From assembly GCA_949825045.1 (NCBI GenBank), contig OX463807.1, positions 14,781,501 to 14,845,500 on the forward strand: 64,000 bases of DNA, in the 5' to 3' direction. This document shows positions 21,730-31,222 of this stretch, one piece after another. Under the pieces are notes generated by a model that worked only from the letters and a program-made list of their open reading frames with translations, made no database searches and was not told where the DNA came from. Numbering within the stretch: position 1 is the first letter of the stretch; every line of letters starts with the position of its first letter. This DNA comes from Argyresthia goedartella. Lineage: Eukaryota > Arthropoda > Insecta > Lepidoptera > Argyresthiidae. A program made the translations under genes and the position numbers.

Positions 21730-22298
21730 TGAAACAACACTTAGTGGTGGATTTGCAAGGTTTCAAAGACTATAAAAATAATTTTATCGTTAAAGAATTC
21801 GCTTTAGCTACCAACAAGTATACACAATTGTTTCTAGTTAAACCACCATTTGCTTATTCATCTTTAACACCTTTTGAAAAAAAAAATGTAAATTGGATTG
21901 AGAAAAATCGAGGTATTTACTGGAAAGAAGGATTTATTGACATGTATGAGTTCAAAAAAGTTATAAAACCATATCTGCAAAACCATGAAATATTTGTGAA
22001 GGGTCAAGAAAAAATTCAGTAGGTAAAGGACCTTTGTATCGACTGTTATGTAACTAATATTGAGGAAATGGGTTGTCCTAATTTAAAAACTCTAGGTGAA
22101 ATAACAAAGAAGAACGATAATAATAATAATAATATTAAGTCTGATGTTACTGTCAGTGATGATGTTTGGTGGGATCATCCTTTTGCTAAATTTAATGATT
22201 TGATGTGTATAAATCATACTAAAATATGTGCACTGAAACATGTAATACTTATAAGAAATTGGATTGGTAATGATCAATATAATAAAGGAGTATTTTGA
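21729..22298 (+). pseudogene. small conserved Maverick ORF at the capsid end, one nonsense codon
   Basis: The gene begins with an ATG that overlaps the end of the capsid gene and reads MKQHLVVDLQGFKDYKNNFI, then KPPFAYSSLTPFEKK and GIYWKEGFIDMYEF. A TAG at 22020-22022 interrupts it. The same frame then continues open with CIDCYVTNIEEMGCPNLKTL and an Asn-rich insert, and ends with CINHTKICALKHVILIRNW before TGA 22298. The N-terminal VVDLQGFK block is one I associate with the last gene of insect Mavericks. The function is unknown; the Cys/His-rich C terminus could bind metal. Only a single nonsense change separates it from a full 189-codon frame. Confidence 0.6.
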
Positions 22299-22635
22299 AC
22301 AAACTATCTTTTTTCATTTACCTATCTAACCTGAAAATTAGGCATAGAAAATAAACAAGTATTTCCATTAAACTTGTTATGAGGATGTAAAAATAAATTA
22401 ATCAATTATTTAAACCAAATAATTTAATGAAGATGAAAAAATGAAAATTACTTGAAAACTAAATTAGGTGATTCTCGTCGACGTTTTTTATTTTTACATC
22501 CGTCTTATTTATCGATACCCGTAAGGTGTACACAGCGTGACGGTGAGTCGATGTTTTATTTTTGTTACTTCCATGCTTGCGCGATCCATATCGATTCGAG
22601 ACAATAACAGCGAATAACATTATTGTAGCATTCTA
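22299..22635. other. right flank of the Maverick, no terminal repeat identified
   Basis: AT-rich sequence after the last Maverick gene. I compared its reverse complement by eye with sequence left of the polymerase and found no matching terminal inverted repeat, so the right end of the element is undefined here. Confidence 0.4.
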
Positions 22636-22639
22636 GATT

Positions 22640-22953
22640 GCTTCAATCGAGCGGAGCTCCGAATAAAAGTGAGCCACAATTAAGCTAATGTATATCGATT
22701 TCAGTGAGGAGGGTAAGGTGTGTATTATTGTGGCATTTTGGCTCACTTCGATCGAGCGGAGCGCAGTGGAGCGGATTGAAAGTGAAAGTGGGGCCACAAT
22801 TAAGCTAATGTATATCGATTTTGATCGAGAGAGTAAGGTGTGTATTATTGTGGCACATTGGCTCACTTCGATCGAGCGGAGCGCAGCGGAGCGGAGTGGA
22901 GCGAACTGGAGCGGATCGAAAGTGAGCTAAAGTGCCCAATAATACACTACTGA
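22640..22953. repeat. 120-bp-period tandem repeat of hairpin-forming units
   Basis: Two full units start at 22675 and 22795, exactly 120 bases apart. Both open with CACAATTAAGCTAATG and share GTAAGGTGTGTATTATTGTG and TCGATCGAGCGGAGCGCAG. A partial unit precedes them at 22640. Each unit is also an imperfect inverted repeat: GTGTATTATTGTGGCA and GGCTCACTT on one side are mirrored by AAAGTGAGCT and GCCCAATAATACAC at 22920-22953. The centre is a GGAGC-rich loop. It separates the Maverick flank from the BEL/Pao fragment. Confidence 0.85.
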
Positions 22954-23600
22954 CCAGTATTGTTCCGATAAAACTGTTCACACTCTTCTTCAACCGGGTC
23001 CAACCGGCGGACCGTAGGAGGTTCTTCCACCTCCCAAAACTTCTGTATCACCTCCGAGAGTACAGAACCGAATAAGGGACTACGAGTCGCTAGGCGTGGG
23101 GCAGCCGGCATGACCGGACCCATTACCGCATGGCCCAGTCTGGTGTTGACCGAAATCAGACCAGTCGCCTGCAACACGTGGACACCTGGCACTAACAGGT
23201 ATCCCAAGGCATCGACACCCAATAAAATGTCTACTGGGCCTGGAATATCGAACTCCGGGTCAGCCAGTGACAACCCAGCGACCAACTGTCGCACCGAGGG
23301 CGACAAACGTACGTGAGGGTGTGAGCCCATCACATTAGGCATGACTAATGCCGTGACCATCAGATTCACCGATGAATCCACCCGTGACGAGAGAGTAATC
23401 CGACATACTCCCTTAACGGAACCGACTTCCGTGTTCCCAATTCCCCGAATGGAATGTGGATACTCCCTTACCGAAACGCCCAACCGTCTTACAAGGTTGC
23501 ACGAGACTAAGCACCCCTGGGCCCCCGAGTCCAATAGTGCTCGTGCCACACAAGATTTGCCGTCCGAACTCCACGCTATCACAGAGGCGGTGGGGAGCAT
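22947..23600 (-). pseudogene. BEL/Pao protease region, truncated before the reverse transcriptase
   Basis: Reading leftwards, the frame carries the retropepsin active site ARALLDSGAQGCLVS (catalytic Asp), a following glycine-rich flap-like region, and DIPGPVDILLGVDALGYLL. It then reaches the FWEVEEPP and ECEQFYRNN blocks that precede the reverse transcriptase in BEL/Pao Pol. The reverse transcriptase itself is missing: coding similarity stops at about 22955, where the hairpin repeat begins. The protease would process the polyprotein; without RT this copy is dead. It lies about one frame change downstream of gag. Confidence 0.85.
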
Positions 23601-23645
23601 GACCGTCTGTGGAGTGGCGGCACCCTGTAAGTGGGCGGCGTGTCC

Positions 23646-25462
23646 CTAGCGGGAACCTCCGCGGGATCCGAACCCGCTGAGACCTCCGTCGGCCGTGGAG
23701 TAACTCGGCTGCTGATATGCCGGTGGCATATCAGACCGTATGTACATCAAGGGGTCCCAACCCGCATAATAGGCCCCTCGCTGTCCCGGTATCCGACCAT
23801 ACCGGACGGTGTACGGTGTGCCCGGTGGCCACCGTGGATGAATGGGGGAGAGCGGATCCAACCTGGGGCGCTCTAGGAATGGGGGCGACATCCGACTGTT
23901 CGCCTCCCTGTTCGCCTCCCAGAGCGACGGGCAGGGTGGCGCAGAAGGTGGTGGGCTCCCAGCCTTTGCGCCACTCAAAGGTGCCATCTGACACCCGCCC
24001 GTAACACGCGGTGAGCCAGCGGCCAGAAGACTTCGCTGACCGTGGACAGCGGCGACCGAACCCCGGCTATCCCGCATGTTACCCCCCGCGCTGCCCCCTT
24101 CCCTTCGGGGGGGGGGTCCCGTCCGCGGGTACCCCAGTCACCCCGTTGGTGACTCCCGTTGCCCGGAGGGGGACTGGGTCCGGCCCTGGTTGGGCCCTGT
24201 GGCCGACCAACCTGAGTCCGGCCCTGGTGACCGTCCGAAGGGCCTGACCGATTCAGGCACAACACGATGTGGTGCTTGCCACCACAGCACTCACAGGGGA
24301 ACGCGCGCGAGCACTCGCTCAGCGTGTGCGGCCCCAAACAACCGAAACACAATCGGTGGCGGAAGACTATCTTCCTGCGGGCAGCTACCCCGAGCGCCTT
24401 AAAGTTGGCGCAACTGGTCACTTCATAACCGGCACTGTCGCAGTGCACACAGCCGTCACCCGACGGCGCGGCATTCAAAACGCCAAATTGTTTCGACCGC
24501 CCACCGCCCCGTGGGTGCGGGGGGCGCGGCCCCTCCCGCATCCGCGCGGGTTGGCGCTGCACACTGGCCTCCGTATCCAGTGTGTCACATCGCCTGCATT
24601 CACCCTCCAAAAAATCCCTCAATTGGACGAGCGTGGGCAGTTCCGTGCTACTGCCCCAATGCAGCTGTTCAAACCGACTTTGAACAGCTGCAGGCAACCG
24701 TGACAAAACCATATACAAAACAATGTATAACCATTGGTCTACCGGAAGACCAAGGTTCTGAAGGGCCTTCGTGGCCACCAGCACAGGGTTGAGCACCTGT
24801 ACTCGGATGTCAACTTCCCGGGTTACTTTAGGGATGCTAAACAGCTTCCCCAGCTGCGCATCAACCAACCGCCGTTTGTGTTGGTAGCGGTCAAACAATA
24901 TGGACCTGGCTATCTCATAATTGCCCGCCGTGACCGTTAGGTGACCGACCAACTCCTTCGGTTCACCCCGCAGAGCCATCAATAGTTGGGCCAACTTGTA
25001 GGCGTTGTACAGGGCGTCCCGACCGTGGACCAAGCTATCAAATAAATTGATGAAGGCCGGCCACTCATCAATTGCCCCACTGAAGGCCGGAATCTCCAGG
25101 TGTGGCAGCCGTCCAACAACACCCTTCGGGGGTGGGTCTCCGTTACCCTCCCCACGGTCATTCCTTCGTGACCGCTTAATTTTCTCCGCGCGACGCTCGA
25201 TGTCACCCAAGCATTCCATCGCTTGGTCAGCATCCGTGCAGAGCTGTTTCACTGCAGCCACCGAGGCTTCATCAGTAAGCCCGAGAGCTTCAGCCTCCGC
25301 AGCCAGCCGACACACCTTCCCGACGCGTATCATTGCGTCCTCCGCACGCTTGAGCAGGACATCATCCATATCTGGTCGCTCAACATACTTATGAGTATGG
25401 GCGAGCCATCTCATTTCCTCACGGACACCATGCCGCAGTACCGTCAAGGGCGAAGGTGCCAT
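23646..25462 (-). pseudogene. BEL/Pao gag with C-terminal extension
   Basis: Gag starts at ATG 25462 (MAPSPLTVLRHGVREE). The LPHLEIPAFSGAIDEWPAF block and KLAQLLMALRGEPKELVGHL follow, characteristic of BEL/Pao capsid regions. Zinc-knuckle-like stretches are CVHCDSAGYEVTSC, CFGCLGPHTLSEC and CECCGGKHHIVLC. This frame ends at 23975. A neighbouring frame (24077-23646), rich in Pro, Gly and Tyr, bridges to the protease, so a frame change sits near 24.0 kb. The region is much more GC-rich than its surroundings, in line with recent insertion of a foreign element. Particle formation is the expected role; the copy lacks RT and is not autonomous. Confidence 0.88.
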
Positions 25463-26690
25463 GTTTACCGATTTAATAGATTCTGATCTTATACTTCACT
25501 ACCGAACTAAGTATAGCCAGAGACCAGCACTTGCCCGTCAGCGCTGGGCACAGAAATTAAAACTAAGTTGTCAAAACTAAGGCAACCACTAAAACAATTA
25601 AATCCTAAAAAATATTTTATATGATCGCCCTGTGGACATACACCTTATAACTATACACTCTAAATCAATTAGAGAATGCCACCATATGGTACAATACAAA
25701 TAACAAAAAAAGGTATTATAAAAAAAAAAAATCTAGAAGTGGCCCCTCCGACATGACCCACACTTCTTTTGAGGTCAGCAAAATCAGCTTAATACCCCTT
25801 AAATAGCCTGACCCTGTTCTGTAATCCGAAATAACACTGCAATACTATGGAACCCGACTGCAATACTATAGTCCGACCGAATGACTGTTACTTATGCACA
25901 CCGAGTAGTTTCCGACTACAACTTTATAATAATTGTTAACTAAATCGTCAATTACACGTTCACTAACCGAAAATGAACTTTAATTGTGGTATACCGACCA
26001 CAAGACTCACTCACAAACTGATTGCCGACCAATCTGAGATACCCTTTTCTCCCAACTACAATGTGGCAAAAAAACAACCCTACAACCGTCCGTGAATCGA
26101 TTTCCTACTAGGAAACCGCGCCTGCTACCAAAATGATTAAATTCCACGCCTTAACCGACAGGGCGTGGAATCTTGGTAGGGTTGGTTTTCACCAGGAGTA
26201 CTGACCTTTGACGCCTTGGACCGGAATTCGAAAGCTCAATTCGAGGCAGGAACACGGGATGAGGAGCACAAGGGTGGGGGGAGAGGAGTCGAATCTTACT
26301 CTCGTCGTAGCCCGATGCTGTCGCCGTCGTGTTGCTTGCCGACACGAAGGGTCGCTGTCCGAATGCGACGAATTGATCCCCGAATCACTTCGTCCCTTCA
26401 CAACACGAAGCACTCACTCCGATGACGTGAATCTACTTATTTCCCGACGATTGGACGATTGTTCCGTGATGATTATAACAAATTAACACTCCGACCAGGC
26501 CCGACACCTGTGTTAGACAATTATTACTAATAAAAATACAGCTAACTCGTCATCACGTTTCTATACAAGTGACAGCTGCTAGTTCCGTTCCGATCACTCG
26601 AGGTCCGAGTCGCGCAACGAAAAAAGGTGCGTTCCGAAGCATAAATATTAAACACCCTCCATTATGTTTATTCAAATAAACTACTATAAT
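25463..26690 (-). other. presumed BEL/Pao leader and 5' LTR region, no gene
   Basis: This lies upstream of the minus-strand gag, where leader and LTR should be. It is rich in CCGAC/CCGAA words and has no coding sequence I can support. Without the opposite LTR I cannot place the boundaries. Confidence 0.35.
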
Positions 26691-27736
26691 AGCTATTTAT
26701 GCTACAAGTGCGGAAAGTAGGGGATGTTTGATGAGGTGCATTTTTATTCACAAGCGAGCGATACGAGCGTTTGTAGAGGTCGACGCGAGTCGGAAATCAT
26801 CTTATGCACGTGTGTGTATTTTACAACGCATTTTGCATTGTGAGAGGAAATAAAAAATATATACAAAGTAAATACATGCACACTCAACATTTCTACTACT
26901 ATGCATGTGCAAATAGCCGCCACGTCGTATCGCAAAAAGGCACGAGCAAAATATAGCATATCATATCAGAGCAGCAGCTAAACATATTTATGGACTATTT
27001 AAAGATTATTTATTGATTAAAATCTAAATTTTAAGCCATTAATAACGCATTTAATGAAGAATTTGTTTAATTGTACCTTTTATCTCAATGATAATCTGTT
27101 CTTGACTAATATGTAAAATGTTATACAAAGAAATAAAACTGTATGCGTCAGGCTGACGACGGACCAGAGCTTTTTACTTTTCGGTTTCAATTTTAAAAAC
27201 TGAACAATAAGGAGCTCTAGTGCGAAAAAGTGGCACTTTCCGCATGATTTGGATGCTTGAGAAAAGGCTCTTTTCGAGCACAAACATAATAAAAGTACAT
27301 TATCGGAGATGCTGGAAAGTGAGCAATAGATGGACGAGTGAGTTTGAGGGCCGAGGCTTTGGCGAGCACCTCTAAGAGACGGCTCCATCTATTGCACTTA
27401 TGGCCGAAACATAACATGGTGCTTGTAATGCCTACTACGAGGAAATCAATGTCCATGTAATCACTTTCCGAAACACCAAAAAAAAGACACGGTATTTATA
27501 TTTGATCTCGTGTTCCCGCTTTTTCTATTGCAAACTTTCATTGTTTTTTTTTGACTAGTTCTGAAATAAAGTGAATACACATACTGCCAACATTAGAAAA
27601 GTTTATAAATCAAATATTGGTTTCAATTTCGTTTTTTTAATTGTATGACTTAACTCAATTATCATCGTCTCCGTGGCCACTCGCAAAATTTAAAAAATAA
27701 ACTTTCAACCCTAGGGATGTAAAAGTTATTTGTGTC
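26691..27736. other. AT-rich DNA, no gene seen
   Basis: There are no exon-like frames. The stretch 27210-27470 is somewhat GC-richer and looks like old repeat sequence, but it has no partner in the window. Confidence 0.35.
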
Positions 27737-28455
27737 ACAAGGGAGCAAAATGACGTATTTACGGCGAGGGCGGTACATTGAATCCAGAGTGAAGGGAAGG
27801 ATTGAAGCGAGGGATTCTAAGTTAGAATCCTGAGCGTAACGAAGGATTCAAGCGTTAACGCCCATGAAGAAAATAATTTTCCTCCTGAGTGACACATACA
27901 ACTTTTCACACCGACTATGAGGAAAATTTTAATTAAATGTTCTAAAAAATTAATTATACTTTCACCACTTTTACAGTAATCAAACAACGTAAACATTTTG
28001 TTTTTTATTATGGCGGATTTTGAAGGATTAGGGAAAAGTCACCACAGTTAAAATATTCCTGTGTACTTTTACCAATGTGTAAAAATAATCGAATCGAATA
28101 TTACAATGGCTTCGGATATCAATATTTATTATAATAAAATAATATTCATCGTTAGTTTTCATTTCAGTAAAACATATATTTTATTGTAACATTTTTTTTA
28201 AATATTACGAAAAATTCATAAATTTTCATATAACGTTGTTAAAGTTAAAACTTGAAACATGATCGTTTTTAATCGACTACAATAAAATTACAATTGATTA
28301 TTTTATTAAGATCTGTTTTCAATTGGCACATTGCGTAAATGCTACATGCCAATGAATAAAAAAAAAAATTAGGTTGAACAGAAAAGTAGCATTTTGGTCC
28401 CTCTCGGCTTGGAGCAAAACTTACTTTTCCGAATGAAAGGTGTGAAAAAGCAATT
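27737..28455 (+). mobile_element. non-autonomous transposon-like repeat, copy 1
   Basis: This stretch shares long blocks with 34652-35318: GGGAGCAAAATGA at the left, TTTACGGCGAGGGCG, CATTGAATCCAGAGTGAAG, TGACACATACAACTTTTCAC, AATTGGCACATTGCGTAAATG, and CATTTTGGTCCCTCT at the right. The outer words GGGAGCAAAATG and CATTTTGKTCCC are near inverse complements, suggesting short terminal inverted repeats of a DNA transposon without its own transposase. No coding capacity is seen. Confidence 0.75.
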
Positions 28456-30480
28456 TTCCAACCTATCTAACCATGAAAATTATTAATAACCCCCAATCAG
28501 TGGCAGTAAAAAAGTGAAAACAAATCTCGAACTACCCATAAAATTTCATTAAAATAAAGAGAAACTTCCACAAGTATGTCGTTTAAGTATCTCGATGAAG
28601 AGTTTTTTAGCTGCGCGATAAAAAAAAGAAACTTTTACGTTATTACTTTCGTAACTTGCCTTAAAAGTTTTTATTTCTTATCCGTGTTATGAGTCTAGAA
28701 GCCACGTTTATTCAAGAAGCTGGCTGTTTTATCATTCGGAATGACGCCGAGATATTTTACGAGGATACCCACCTTATTGGAGGGGCGTAAAATGCCTATA
28801 ACATGTGAAACATCTGCTAATAACTGTCTATAGACGGGTAGAGGGGGGTTAGTGTGTTACGATGCAATTCTTAGAAAGAGCTGTGGAATATCATAATACG
28901 GACCTACCTTATTGCGAGCGATGTCAAATTAATTATCACAGATACAATGAATACGAAATGCTTTTTGGTTGTAAAGTGTGTGTGAAGCGGGTTGCCCCCC
29001 TTCCTCAAATATGACGAGGGGGGTGATTGCTGGTGCACAGGTCATACTCGTGAACGGGTGCTGCTTGAGGGGGACTGGTTTAGTCTGAATCCTCATAAGT
29101 TATGTTCATTAGATCTTCTCTTGTACTTATTTATTATGGGTTGTTAGATTGTTATTTTAAGACATCTTATTGGCACTTACAAATACGATGTTGTAATATT
29201 AATATTAAATTAAATAATATTGTCATTAGATTAGATTATTTGTATATATATTAGATTATATGATGGAAATTTAAAAAAATTACATTCCCGTAGAGTTTCT
29301 TGGTGCTAATTTCTCTGACGGGCGTATTTTCGAAGCACTGGTAGAGTTAATGGAGTTCCCTTTTCCTGAGCGAGATTCAGCCTTGAATCACCACTTGAAA
29401 GTGAGATTTCCTTTTTCAAACTCAAACCTTATTCAGTCATGTACTCATTAGTTTACTTGATCACATTTGATTTATTTTTTATTTTTATCCATGAATAAGT
29501 AAGTTTTTGACTTGTAAAAATGCATTATTTTTGCCTATTTGCAATAAAAGATTTGAGTTTTGATTTTTTGGATTTGTACAAAATATTGGTCGGACCGACT
29601 GAGTTAACGTTTATTTACAGTAGATATAAATATAAATAAGATAATGAACTATCAGTTGAGTTCAATTGAGTCGGTTTTGAATACGAAACTCACACTTGTA
29701 TTTTTCCAGTTTCACCAAATGAAGAGTCAGAGGGCCTCACCACAAAAAAAAATAACGAGTGTTCAACATTTGTTAAAAAACGAAAACGTATGGGATTTGA
29801 CGTTTGTTTTGAGATTAAAAGCTGTTTAATATTTTTTGTGGTAACACGGAGAGTGTTTAGTTTTAGTTAAAGCATCATCGCCTATTTTTCGATCGAAAAA
29901 AAATACAATTCTTAGTCCATATCATTTAATCCAGAATCGACATTTATGCTTCTAAAATGACTATCATATAATTCTGATATCTAAGAATGGCAATCGCTTT
30001 TGAAAATTGAACCAATCAGAAAATCGCTTCAACATGCAAAGTCGCAATAAAAGATGGCTCGTGTGAAATAATCGTGGTATGATTGATTAATTTTCAAAAT
30101 CGATGAAAATTTTCTAGTAGTCAGAATTACATGATACTGAGTAACAGTTTCTCATCAAAGTCTTATAGATTTGCTAAGCCCACTTCCTATTACAGGAATA
30201 CGAGCAATAAACCCCACATTATCACAGGATACCCTTGATAACGATCCCGACTTCCCTTCGTGTAGTGTATGTGTGCTTGTATGCAAAATAATAGAATGCC
30301 ACAGGTAATCAAATGTTTCTTTAGGATTTGCCCTGTTAATGAAAATTAATTTTGGTTTACATGACAACCTTTTGCTATTATGGCAAAATAAATTAGTTAA
30401 AAAATAGATAACCAGCATTTTTATTTTTAGATACGTTACTGATATACGCTTCCCCAAAATTTATCGAGCCGCCGAAAGCC
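28456..30480. other. AT-rich DNA, no gene supported
   Basis: Mostly AT-rich intronic or intergenic sequence. A GC-richer patch near 28.85-29.1 kb reads a short Cys-containing stretch (YCERCQINYH), but it is too brief and broken to assign. Confidence 0.4.
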
Positions 30481-30616
30481 ATATGCCCTGGCAAAAGTCA
30501 ATTGTTCAGCAACAATCACAACAAACTCACCCAAGCCAACATAGACGCACTGTTTCACATTTGTGCTTGAGGGTGTTTATCAAACCTTGGCAAGCGTATA
30601 AACAGCAATTATAAAA

Positions 30617-31222
30617 ATGTCAAAACCAAAAACTAATAACGGCAGCTCTTGTCCATTTAAGCTGAGCACTTCAGAGAATACTTTTGGAAACTTCTTCATC
30701 TGTCATAAAGTGATTCCTCATGTCGGCGTGAAAGATCTGCTTTTGAACGGAATAGACAAGTCACTGGAATCTTTCACAAAGAATGACTACTGCGTTATTA
30801 TGATTGGAGAGACGGATTTTGAATCGACCAATAATTACCTCGAGTTGATTTATCTCATCCGTCAAATACTTCAAGGACTCCAGCAGACAAATACAATTAT
30901 ATGCCTTCCGACATTCAAATGCACTGAGTACAGCAAAATGTTTAATTGTCGGATAGAGTCGTTTAATAGTCTGCTATGCTTAGACAACGCGACGCATCAA
31001 TATGCTTACATTCTAGATTCGAACCAGCAACTAACTCAAGACTACAACATGTTTGTCAAACGAAACGGCAAGATTAATAATAATGGAATTCGTGCAATAT
31101 TTCAGGACCTGAAAGAAATTATTAATAACATAGAAATTATGAATGATGATGAAAGCACAGAAAAAGATAATATGACCAACACTTCAATCAATAATGCTGA
31201 CCAGTTTTTTCGTGACGAGTAA
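30617..31222 (+). CDS. non-LTR ORF1 with SGNH-hydrolase-like domain
   Basis: A 201-residue open frame. Its centre reads DYCVIMIGETDFES, and the following blocks are LELIYLIRQILQGLQQTN and IICLPTFKCTEYS. The hydrophobic strand followed by G-x-T/N-D and then an I-x-x-x-P strand is the pattern of the SGNH/esterase-like domain found in ORF1 of CR1- and Jockey-related elements. The nucleophile Ser of a full SGNH enzyme is not evident, so catalytic ability is doubtful. The acidic C terminus overlaps ORF2 by 29 bases in a different frame, so ORF2 may be translated by reinitiation. The N-terminal part of ORF1 may be missing, because coding-like sequence in other frames continues upstream to about 30.45 kb. 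Confidence 0.6.
   Translation: MSKPKTNNGSSCPFKLSTSENTFGNFFICHKVIPHVGVKDLLLNGIDKSLESFTKNDYCVIMIGETDFESTNNYLELIYLIRQILQGLQQTNTIICLPTFKCTEYSKMFNCRIESFNSLLCLDNATHQYAYILDSNQQLTQDYNMFVKRNGKINNNGIRAIFQDLKEIINNIEIMNDDESTEKDNMTNTSINNADQFFRDE

Noticed and set aside
3000..22640. Terminal inverted repeats of the Maverick
   Set aside because: Comparing both flanks by eye gave no convincing mirrored pair, so neither the ends nor a target duplication are claimed.
28850..29000. Short Cys-containing coding trace (YCERCQINYH)
   Set aside because: It is too short and broken to assign to a zinc-binding family or an element.
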